Source of the DNA: Nevskiales bacterium
GTDB taxonomy: Bacteria; Pseudomonadota; Gammaproteobacteria; Nevskiales; Nevskiaceae
Direction: 5' to 3'
DNA: 15,521 bases
Assembly: GCA_022616655.1 (NCBI GenBank)
Contig: JAKEEJ010000054.1
Span: 1 to 15,521 of the forward strand
Shown here: one piece after another, positions 9,635 to 15,521 of the stretch
Position numbering within the stretch: position 1 is the stretch's first letter
Layout: the number at the start of each line of letters is the position of its first letter
The notes under the pieces: generated by a model
Database searches by the model: none
What the model was told of the DNA's origin: nothing
Seen by the model: only the letters and a program-made list of their open reading frames with translations
Position numbers and translations under genes: made by a program

Positions 9635-10432
9635 ATGCTTGGCTATTCTCTGGCGGGTCTGATCGTGGGGTTTGCGGTAGGCGCGACCGGCGTCGGCGGC
9701 GGCTCGCTGATGACACCCATCCTGATTCTCGGTTTCGGCATCGCGCCGTCGGTGGCCGTGGGCACCGACTTGCTCTACGCCTCTTTGTCGAAGGGCTTCG
9801 CCGTCGCTCTGCACGGCCGGAACGGTTCGGTGGACTGGCGCATCGTCGGCCGGCTGTCGCTGGGCAGCGTGCCGGCCGTGCTGTTGACGCTGTTTTTTAT
9901 CCATGGCTACGGCAAGACCGGCGATCTGGACCGGTTGATCACACTGGTTCTGTCCGTCGCCATTGTGGTGACGGCTTTGGGCACGCTCCTCCGTGCCCGG
10001 ATTCTGGCTTTCGCCAGACACGAGCGGTTTGGCTTTTTGCGGGTTCTGCACCGGCGCGGCCAGCGTGCCTTCACCGTTCTTTCCGGTGCGGCCATCGGCG
10101 CCCTGGTGACCGTGTCCTCCGTCGGCGCGGGGGTCATCGGCATGGTGATCCTGCTGCTGCTCTACCCGCGACATGCCGCCATCAAGCTGGTCGGCAGCGA
10201 TCTGGCACACGCGGTGCTCATCACCGGAATAGCGGGGCTGGGTCATGCCGGCCTCGGCACGGTGGACTATAAAATGCTGGTGTTCCTGCTGATCGGCGCG
10301 CTGCCGGGCATCTGGTTTGGCACTCGCCTCGGTTTTCGTCTGCCGGACGCCAGGCTGCGGCCGCTGATTGCCGGCCTGCTGCTGATCGTGGGCACAGGGA
10401 TGCTGGGCAAAGCCATTGCCGCTCAGTTTTGA
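9635..10432 (+). CDS. TauE/SafE (TSUP) family membrane protein, probable sulfite/organosulfur exporter
   Basis: Polytopic inner-membrane protein of about 265 aa with some seven to eight hydrophobic segments. It shows the duplicated TSUP signature: first half IVGFAVGATGVGGGSLMTPIL followed by SVAVGTDLLYASLSKG; second half AIGALVTVSSVGAGVIGMVILLLLYP followed by LVGSDLAHAVLITG. TSUP proteins move sulfite, sulfoacetate, thiosulfate or other small anions; substrate cannot be read from sequence. Being divergent from cysB and next to sulfite reductase and siroheme synthase, sulfite export or exchange is the natural inference. The ATG at 9635 starts just before the first helix; a TTG two codons upstream is in frame. 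No ribosome site is obvious. The stop codon lies inside a 14-bp hairpin (10424-10459). Confidence 0.9.
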   Translation: MLGYSLAGLIVGFAVGATGVGGGSLMTPILILGFGIAPSVAVGTDLLYASLSKGFAVALHGRNGSVDWRIVGRLSLGSVPAVLLTLFFIHGYGKTGDLDRLITLVLSVAIVVTALGTLLRARILAFARHERFGFLRVLHRRGQRAFTVLSGAAIGALVTVSSVGAGVIGMVILLLLYPRHAAIKLVGSDLAHAVLITGIAGLGHAGLGTVDYKMLVFLLIGALPGIWFGTRLGFRLPDARLRPLIAGLLLIVGTGMLGKAIAAQF

Positions 10433-10459
10433 GCGGAGAAAAGATTCCGCTCAAAACTG
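10424..10459 (+). terminator. 14-bp perfect hairpin spanning the TSUP stop codon
   Basis: CAGTTTTGAGCGGA (10424-10437) and TCCGCTCAAAACTG (10446-10459) are exact complements with an 8-nt loop. The stop TGA (10430-10432) is in the left arm. The 3' flank is TAAAAACCC, not a U-run, so it is at best a weak or Rho-assisted terminator; an mRNA 3'-protection hairpin is an alternative. The palindrome is certain, its role is not. Confidence 0.45.
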
Positions 10460-10490
10460 TAAAAACCCATACTCGGTCACTCCCCACCCT

Positions 10491-10519
10491 GTCCCGCCCC
10501 TCTCAAGAGGGGCGGGGAC
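10491..10519 (+). repeat. GC-rich hairpin upstream of cysG
   Basis: GTCCCGCCCCTC (10491-10502) pairs with GAGGGGCGGGGAC (10507-10519) around TCAA, with a single bulged G. It is the second stem-loop in the 121-bp TSUP-cysG gap (10433-10553). It is followed by a short AT-richer stretch (TAATATT) but no T-run. It may be a dispersed intergenic repeat or a leader hairpin of cysG. The rest of this gap holds the cysG ribosome site and no gene. Confidence 0.5.
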
Positions 10520-10553
10520 GTAATATTGGGGTTCTGTCATTTAGGAAAATACA

Positions 10554-11951
10554 GTGCTTGACCCCGCTTCGGACCGTTCTTCCTGGCCGTACTTTCCCTT
10601 ATTCCTCAAGCTGGCCGGCGAGCGCGTGCTGGTCGTGGGCGGTGGCGCCGTAGCCTTGCGCAAAGTCCGGTTGCTCCTGCGCGCCGGAGCGCGGATTGAG
10701 ATTGTGGCCCGCGATCTGCATCCGGAGCTGGTCATACCCACGATCCGGCATTGGGGCGCGGAATTCGAATCCGGCCAGGTCCAGGGGTGCCGGCTGGTGG
10801 TGGCCGCAACAGATGACAGGGTGCTCAACGCCCGTGTGGCCGAATCGGCTCGTGCGCACTCCATTCCCGTGAATGTGGTGGACGATCCGGCACTCAGCAC
10901 CTGCATTACACCTTCCATCGTGGATCGCTCGCCGCTGCTGGTGGCGGTGACGAGCAGTGCCAGTGCTCCGGTGCTGGCGCGCTGGGTGCGAAAAAGGATC
11001 GAAGCCGTGCTGCCTGCGGAATCGGGCCGACTGGCGGACTTTCTGCGCCGCATGCGCGGGCGCCTGAAAAAGCTGCCGGTGGTTCGCCGGCGACGGGTTC
11101 TGGAAGCGTTTCTCGACGGTTCGGGCAGCGAGCGGGTGCTGTCGGGCAATGAGGCCGCCGCGGAAAAGGAGCTGGATCGCCTGCTGCAAGAACAACCGAC
11201 CCGGGGCGAGGTGTACCTGGTGGGCGCGGGGCCCGGCGATCCGGACCTGCTCACGTTCCGTGCCCTGCGGCTCATGCAGCAGGCCGACGTCGTGTTATAT
11301 GACCGGCTGGTGTCGGCACCGATTCTGGAGCGGGTGCGGCGTGACGCCGAGCGTATCTTCGTCGGCAAGGGACCGAAACAGCACGAATTTTCCCAGGAAG
11401 AAATCAACGGCCTGCTGGTGAAGCTGGCAAAGCAGGGCCAGCGGGTGCTGCGGCTCAAGGGCGGCGATCCCTTCATCTTCGGCCGGGGCGGGGAAGAGAT
11501 CGAATCGCTGGCGGCCGAGGGCATTGCGTTTCAGGTGGTGCCGGGCATCACGGCCGCCAACGGTTGTGCCGCCTATGCCGGCATTCCGCTTACGCACCGG
11601 GAGTACGCCCAATCGGTGACCTTTGTTACCGGTCACGCCAAACAGGACGGACAACTGGATCTGGACTGGCCGGCGCTGGCCCGGCGCGGCCAGACGGTCG
11701 TGTTCTACATGGGTCGTCTGACCTTGCCCGCGCTGTCCAAAAATCTGAGGCAACACGGTTTGCCGGACGACTGGCCGGCGGCGCTGGTGGAAGAGGGCAC
11801 CTCTCAGCGGCAGCGGGTGATCACCGGCACGCTCTCCGATTTGCCCGGCCGGGTGGAACAGGCCGGCGTTTCCGGCGCCAGCCTGGTCATCGTCGGCGAG
11901 GTGGTGCGCCTGCGCGAGCGCCTGCAGTGGTTCAGCCCGAATAAATCATGA
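10554..11951 (+). CDS. cysG: Siroheme synthase CysG (precorrin-2 dehydrogenase/ferrochelatase plus uroporphyrinogen-III methyltransferase)
   Basis: Trifunctional cytoplasmic enzyme converting uroporphyrinogen III to siroheme. The protein is 465 aa. The N-terminal dehydrogenase/ferrochelatase half has the NAD site VLVVGGGAVALRK (residues 25-37), VVAATDD, NVVDDP with the probable catalytic Asp110, and PSIVDRSPLLVAVTS. The C-terminal SUMT half begins near residue 219: VYLVGAGPGDPDLLT, VLYDRLVS, RLKGGDPFIFGRGGEE (300-315) and GIPLTHREYAQSVTFVTGH. The start is a GTG at 10554 with AGGA 7 nt upstream; it gives a slightly longer N-terminus than E. coli CysG before the conserved YFPLFL. Its product is the cofactor of the nearby reductase, and HemD at 5424-6266 supplies its substrate. 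It converges on dxs with a 37-bp gap that holds no evident terminator. Confidence 0.96.
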   Translation: MLDPASDRSSWPYFPLFLKLAGERVLVVGGGAVALRKVRLLLRAGARIEIVARDLHPELVIPTIRHWGAEFESGQVQGCRLVVAATDDRVLNARVAESARAHSIPVNVVDDPALSTCITPSIVDRSPLLVAVTSSASAPVLARWVRKRIEAVLPAESGRLADFLRRMRGRLKKLPVVRRRRVLEAFLDGSGSERVLSGNEAAAEKELDRLLQEQPTRGEVYLVGAGPGDPDLLTFRALRLMQQADVVLYDRLVSAPILERVRRDAERIFVGKGPKQHEFSQEEINGLLVKLAKQGQRVLRLKGGDPFIFGRGGEEIESLAAEGIAFQVVPGITAANGCAAYAGIPLTHREYAQSVTFVTGHAKQDGQLDLDWPALARRGQTVVFYMGRLTLPALSKNLRQHGLPDDWPAALVEEGTSQRQRVITGTLSDLPGRVEQAGVSGASLVIVGEVVRLRERLQWFSPNKS

Positions 11952-11988
11952 GGATCGCGGAGGATTGCGCAGACCGTCCGGCGACGCT

Positions 11989-13881
11989 TCAAAGCCGGCG
12001 GCGCTGCGTATTCTCGAGGCTGTGGTCGTCCAGGTCCTTGCTGCGCAGGCGCTTCTGAATGGCACGCTGAATACCGGCGGCGTCCAGTCCACACTGGGCC
12101 AGCAGTTCCTCGCGCGTGCCGTGTTCGATGAAGACATCGGGCAGGCCCAGGTTCAGCACCGGCACGGTGTGGTGCTGGGCGAGCAGGGCTTCGTTGACCG
12201 CGCTGCCGGCGCCGCCCAGCTTGACATTGTCCTCGACCGTCACCAGCAGGTCGGCCTCGTTGGCCATCTCCAGAATCATGACGGTGTCCAGAGGCTTGAC
12301 GAAGCGCATGTCCACCACGGCCGCATCCAGAATCTCCGCCGCCTCCAGCGCCGGCGTCACCATCGCGCCAAACGCCAGAATGGCGACGCGCGGCGTGCGT
12401 CGGCCGCGGGCTTCGCGCACGACGCGGGCCTTGCCCACCGGAATCGTTTCGAGATCGTGCAGGATTTCCACGCCGGTTCCGCTGCCGCGCGGGTAGCGCA
12501 CGGCGCTGGGCCGTCGGAGCACAAGTCCGGTGGACAGCATGCGCCGGCACTCGTTTTCGTCCGACGGCGCCATCACCACGAGATTCGGAATGCAGCGCAG
12601 GTAGCTGAAATCAAAAGCACCGTGATGCGTGGCCCCGTCTGCGCCCACCAGTCCGCCACGGTCCAGCGCAAACAGCACGGGCAGGTTTTGCACGGCGACA
12701 TCGTGAATGAGCTGGTCGTAGGCGCGTTGCAGAAACGTGGAATAGATCGCCACCACGGGTCGCAGGCCTTCGCAGGCCATGCCGGCGGCCAGTGTCACCG
12801 AATGCTGCTCGGCGATGCCGACGTCGAAGTAGCGCTGCGGAAAACGCCGGGCGAATTCCACCAGGCCGGAGCCTTCGCGCATCGCCGGCGTGATGCCGAT
12901 CAGCTCCGGATATTTTTCCGCCGCGTCGCACAGCCAGCCACCGAAAATCCGCGTGTAGCTCGGTGCTCGCTCCTCGCGCTTGGGCGGCAGGGTGCCGGTG
13001 ACCGGATCGAACTGGGTCACGCCGTGGTATTTGATGGGGTCGTTTTCGGCCGGCTCGAAGCCTTTGCCCTTGTGCGTAATGAGGTGCAGCAGTTGGGGGC
13101 CCCGGGCGTCCTTGAGCCGGTCCAGTTCGCGCAGCAGCGCGGGCAGATCATGGCCGTCCATCGGACCGTGGTACTGGAAGCCCAGCGTCTGAAACAGCGC
13201 GCCGGGCTGATCGAGGTGCGCCTCGTTGTAACCTTCGTCCCGGGGCGGCCGCGCCAGGTGCGGCGCGTTGAGACCCAGTTTTTTCACCAGGCGTGCCGAG
13301 TGATCGCGCAGCGCTCCCACATTTTCCGAAATGGACATGTCGTTGTCATTGAGGATGACCAGCAGGTCCAGTCCCAGGTGTCCGATGTGGTTCAGCGCCT
13401 CGAACGCCAGGCCCGCGGTCAGGCCACCGTCGCCGATGACGGCGATCACCCGTCGTTGTTCGCCGCGGAGCTTCACGGCGGCGGCCATGCCCGCGGCCGC
13501 GGACAGCGAGGTGGAGGAATGGCCCGCGCCAAAGGTGTCGAACGTGCTTTCGCTGCGCTGGCAGAACGGTGCCAGCCCACCGAGACGGCGGATGGTTTCC
13601 AGTCGGGCACGGCGGCCGGTCAGCATTTTGTGCGGGTAGGCCTGGTGGCCCACGTCCCACACCACGCGGTCGTGCGGCGCATTAAGGACGTAGTGCAGGG
13701 CGATGGACAGCTCGACCGTGCCCAGGTTGGCGGCAAAATGCCCGCCTATCCGGCCCAGGGTTTCAATCAGGTAGCGTCGCATCTCAAGTGCGAGCGACGG
13801 CAGCTGATCGGGGGACAGGCGACGCAGATCGGCGGGGGTCTGCACCTGTCCCAGCAGGGCGTAGCCAGGAATGTCGGTCAT
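11989..13881 (-). CDS. dxs: 1-deoxy-D-xylulose-5-phosphate synthase
   Basis: Thiamine-diphosphate enzyme condensing pyruvate with glyceraldehyde 3-phosphate, the first and flux-setting step of the MEP isoprenoid pathway; it also feeds thiamine and pyridoxal synthesis. The protein is 630 aa (E. coli 620). Visible are the catalytic-region His48 (GGHFAANLG), the ThDP motif GDGGLTAG at 150-157 with NDND from 178, and the transketolase-type [17 protein letters not shown] with Glu358. A C-terminal transketolase domain follows ([16 protein letters not shown]). It is last in xseB-ispA-dxs, 35 bp after ispA with nothing else in the gap, and is presumably transcribed with them. The ATG at 13881 gives the usual short N-terminal extension before [13 protein letters not shown]. 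Confidence 0.97.
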   Translation of the reverse strand: MTDIPGYALLGQVQTPADLRRLSPDQLPSLALEMRRYLIETLGRIGGHFAANLGTVELSIALHYVLNAPHDRVVWDVGHQAYPHKMLTGRRARLETIRRLGGLAPFCQRSESTFDTFGAGHSSTSLSAAAGMAAAVKLRGEQRRVIAVIGDGGLTAGLAFEALNHIGHLGLDLLVILNDNDMSISENVGALRDHSARLVKKLGLNAPHLARPPRDEGYNEAHLDQPGALFQTLGFQYHGPMDGHDLPALLRELDRLKDARGPQLLHLITHKGKGFEPAENDPIKYHGVTQFDPVTGTLPPKREERAPSYTRIFGGWLCDAAEKYPELIGITPAMREGSGLVEFARRFPQRYFDVGIAEQHSVTLAAGMACEGLRPVVAIYSTFLQRAYDQLIHDVAVQNLPVLFALDRGGLVGADGATHHGAFDFSYLRCIPNLVVMAPSDENECRRMLSTGLVLRRPSAVRYPRGSGTGVEILHDLETIPVGKARVVREARGRRTPRVAILAFGAMVTPALEAAEILDAAVVDMRFVKPLDTVMILEMANEADLLVTVEDNVKLGGAGSAVNEALLAQHHTVPVLNLGLPDVFIEHGTREELLAQCGLDAAGIQRAIQKRLRSKDLDDHSLENTQRRRL

Positions 13882-13916
13882 TGCGGGGGGCCGGAGAATC
13901 GGGCGCTGATTTTACG

Positions 13917-14813
13917 CTAGCGATTGCGTCCCTGAATATGGTCGGCCAGCCAGATCAGCGGTGCGGACCGTCCGTCAAAGGACTGGAGGGCGAGCCGCGC
14001 CTGTTCGAACAGTTCCTGCGCGCGAATTCTGGCGACCGGCAGGCCCATGACCGAGGGGTACGTGGGTTTGTTGCGGCTGCGGTCCTGGCCCCGGCGCTTG
14101 CCGAGCTGATCGGTGGTGCCTTCTTCATCCAGGATGTCATCCTGAATCTGGAACGCGAGCCCCAGGCACTTGCCGTAGCGGTCCAGCGCCGCGAGGTGCG
14201 CCGAGTCCAGCGGTGCCCCGGCGTAGCAGGCCATCAGCACGCTGGCGCGGATCAGCGCGCCGGTCTTGTGAATGTGCATGGCTTCCAGTTCGGCCAGCGT
14301 CAGTCGCTGGCCCGTGGATTCCAGGTCTATCGCCTGGCCGCCGGCCATGCCGCGCGAACCGGCCGCTTCGGCCAGCACCTCGATGAGTTTGAGCCGTTGC
14401 CGAAGATCCAGTCCGGATTCACTGTCGCGGGCCAGCACCAGAAACGCCAGGGTTTGCAGGGCGTCGCCCGTGAGGATGGCCGTCGCTTCATCAAACTGTT
14501 TATGGCAGGTGGGTCGGCCGCGGCGCAGGTCGTCGTTGTCCATGGCCGGCAGGTCGTCGTGTACCAGCGAATAGGCATGCATCAACTCCACCGCCGCGGC
14601 CGCCGGATCCAGGGCGCGCGGGGCCACGCCCAGTGCCTCGCCGGTGGCATAGATCAGCAAAGGCCGCAGGCGCTTGCCGCCCTCGGCCGCATAACGCATG
14701 GCCTGGTGCAGGCGCGGCGGGTATTGCGTCGCCGCGGGCAGCCAGACGTTCAGTGCCGCGGTCAGCCGGGCGAGATAAGCCGGGACGCGTTCTGAAAAGG
14801 GCGCGGCGCTCAA
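13917..14813 (-). CDS. ispA: (2E,6E)-farnesyl diphosphate synthase (TTG start)
   Basis: Cytoplasmic prenyltransferase building geranyl and farnesyl diphosphate from IPP and DMAPP. From the TTG at 14813 the protein is 298 aa, against 299 for E. coli IspA. It has GGKRLRP, the first aspartate-rich motif DDLPAMD (Asp86, 87, 92), GDALQTLAF, HKTGALIRA and the second aspartate-rich motif DDILD (Asp225, 226, 229), with GKRRGQD after it. A longer open frame reaches 14906, but it runs inside xseB and has no family counterpart. The TTG lies 2 nt after the xseB stop and 8 nt after an AAGGA site, so I prefer it. Tight xseB-ispA packing suggests translational coupling. The stop TAG at 13917 is part of one of the rare CTAG sites here. 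Confidence 0.95.
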   Translation of the reverse strand: MSAAPFSERVPAYLARLTAALNVWLPAATQYPPRLHQAMRYAAEGGKRLRPLLIYATGEALGVAPRALDPAAAAVELMHAYSLVHDDLPAMDNDDLRRGRPTCHKQFDEATAILTGDALQTLAFLVLARDSESGLDLRQRLKLIEVLAEAAGSRGMAGGQAIDLESTGQRLTLAELEAMHIHKTGALIRASVLMACYAGAPLDSAHLAALDRYGKCLGLAFQIQDDILDEEGTTDQLGKRRGQDRSRNKPTYPSVMGLPVARIRAQELFEQARLALQSFDGRSAPLIWLADHIQGRNR

Positions 14814-14815
14814 AC

Positions 14816-15061
14816 TCAGTTGTCCTTTGGCAGGGAGGTATTCTCGACGCCGTCCCCGAGCAGCTGCTTCACCTTCAGTTCCGCCGTTTCGAGCGACCGG
14901 CGACACTGGCGGGCCAGCGTAATGCCACGTTCGAATAACGCAAGCGACTGCTCAAGCTTGAGCTCGCCGCGCTCCAGCTGGCCGACAATTTTTTCCAGTT
15001 CGCCCAGCGCGGCTTCAAACTGCGCGACCTCGCCGGGGGCGTCGTCCTTTTTCTTGCTCAT
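14816..15061 (-). CDS. xseB: Exodeoxyribonuclease VII small subunit
   Basis: Small helical subunit that binds the large nuclease subunit XseA to form the single-strand-specific exonuclease VII. It is 81 aa from the ATG at 15061, a typical length. The family pattern FEAALGELEKIVGQLERGELKLEQSLALFERGITLARQC is visible in residues 15-53, with the C-terminal LETAELKVKQLL after it. A GTG at 15079 would add six residues (MFRAPR) that look unlike the family, so I prefer the ATG, although no strong ribosome site precedes either. xseA is not in the window. It is first in the xseB-ispA-dxs group and divergent from parE. Confidence 0.93.
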   Translation of the reverse strand: MSKKKDDAPGEVAQFEAALGELEKIVGQLERGELKLEQSLALFERGITLARQCRRSLETAELKVKQLLGDGVENTSLPKDN

Positions 15062-15091
15062 GCGCGGGGCTCTGAACACGGGCAGCCTAGT

Positions 15092-15124
15092 GTAACGGTT
15101 GCATGGGCCCGGCTCATCCGTTAC
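15092..15124. repeat. 7-bp inverted repeat in the xseB/parE divergent region
   Basis: GTAACGG (15092-15098) and CCGTTAC (15118-15124) are exact complements separated by 19 bp. They lie in the 93-bp region between the divergent xseB and parE starts. Arms one to two helical turns apart can be an operator for a dimeric regulator, but 7 bp is short and no regulator is indicated. No convincing sigma-70 pair is visible for either gene in this region. Confidence 0.3.
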
Positions 15125-15154
15125 GTTGCCGCAGACTTTTCAACGCTTCCACCC

Positions 15155-15521
15155 ATGGCCGCCGGTTCCTACAACGCTGAAGAAATTGAAGTTCTGTCCG
15201 GTCTGGATCCGGTGCGGCGCCGTCCCGGCATGTATACCGATACCGCCCGGCCCAACCATCTCGCGCAGGAAGTGGTGGACAACGCGGTGGACGAGGTGTT
15301 GGCGGGGTACGCGAAAACCGTGGAGGTCATCGCGTTCAGCGACGGCTCGCTGCAGGTCCGGGACGACGGTCGCGGCCTGCCCGTGGACCTGCACCCGCAG
15401 CACAAGCTCACCGGTGTCGAGCTGATCCTCACGCGTTTGCACTCCGGCGCCAAGTTTTCCGGCAAAACCTACCAGTTTGCCGGCGGTCTGCACGGCGTGG
15501 GCGTGTCGGTGGTCAATGCCC
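15155..15521 (+). CDS. parE: DNA topoisomerase IV subunit B, N-terminal part (3' end outside window)
   Basis: ATPase subunit of topoisomerase IV, which decatenates daughter chromosomes. About 122 residues are visible, open to the window end. The start is the ATG at 15155 (MAAGSYNAEEIEVLSGL). The GHKL ATPase elements are present: RRRPGMYTDTARPNHL, the Glu/Asn Mg-ATP helix QEVVDNAVDEVLAG, the VRDDGRGLPVD loop, and FAGGLHGVGVSVVNA at the ATP lid. The YTDTARPNHL stretch and the short KFSGKTYQFAGG are typical of ParE; GyrB normally has YIGDT and K(F/Y)DDNSYKVSGG at these places. No ribosome site is visible before the ATG. Confidence 0.95.
   Translation, partial: MAAGSYNAEEIEVLSGLDPVRRRPGMYTDTARPNHLAQEVVDNAVDEVLAGYAKTVEVIAFSDGSLQVRDDGRGLPVDLHPQHKLTGVELILTRLHSGAKFSGKTYQFAGGLHGVGVSVVNA

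Noticed and set aside
11965..13920. Plus-strand open frame of 651 codons opposite dxs
   Set aside because: Shadow of dxs: low-complexity Arg/Gln/His/Gly-rich translation without recognisable motifs, whereas dxs is full length and complete.

Overview
The window is GC-rich (about 60% or a little more by eye), densely packed, and almost certainly from the chromosome of a gammaproteobacterium. The order ftsK-lolA-rarA-crcB-serS is a familiar gammaproteobacterial housekeeping string, and xseB-ispA-dxs is the arrangement known from Escherichia coli. The best matches I can recall are to gammaproteobacterial versions of CysB, CysG, ParE and IspA. The genus cannot be fixed from the sequence; a Chromatiales-, Nevskiales- or Pseudomonas-like lineage would fit.

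Layout. (1) 1-5441, plus strand: the C-terminal part of the DNA translocase FtsK (cut by the window edge), the lipoprotein carrier LolA, the AAA+ ATPase RarA, the CrcB fluoride channel and seryl-tRNA synthetase. (2) 5424-9558, minus strand: cysB, a siroheme [4Fe-4S] sulfite/nitrite reductase, a DUF934 protein and uroporphyrinogen-III synthase (hemD). (3) 9635-11951, plus strand: a TauE/SafE-type (TSUP) membrane exporter divergent from cysB, then siroheme synthase cysG. (4) 11989-15061, minus strand: xseB, ispA and dxs. (5) From 15155, plus strand: the start of parE, cut by the window end.

The genes in blocks 2 and 3 belong together. HemD makes uroporphyrinogen III, CysG turns it into siroheme, the reductase uses siroheme to reduce sulfite to sulfide, CysB is the sulfur-assimilation regulator, and the TSUP protein may export sulfite or a related anion. 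In Pseudomonas, as I remember it, serS is followed directly by cysG; here a sulfite-assimilation block sits between them. Block 4 makes isoprenoid precursors (Dxs, then IspA).

The most unusual observation is at lolA. A CGCAAAG-type imperfect inverted repeat lies immediately after the lolA start codon, in frame, and encodes the basic n-region and most of the hydrophobic core of the signal peptide. The second is CrcB, in which both positions of the family's 'phenylalanine box' are non-aromatic. Several hairpins sit on or beside stop codons (lolA, TSUP gene). I see no mobile-element genes, CRISPR array, RNA gene or defence system. No stretch longer than about 120 bases lacks a gene. Apart from these points this is an ordinary core-genome region.
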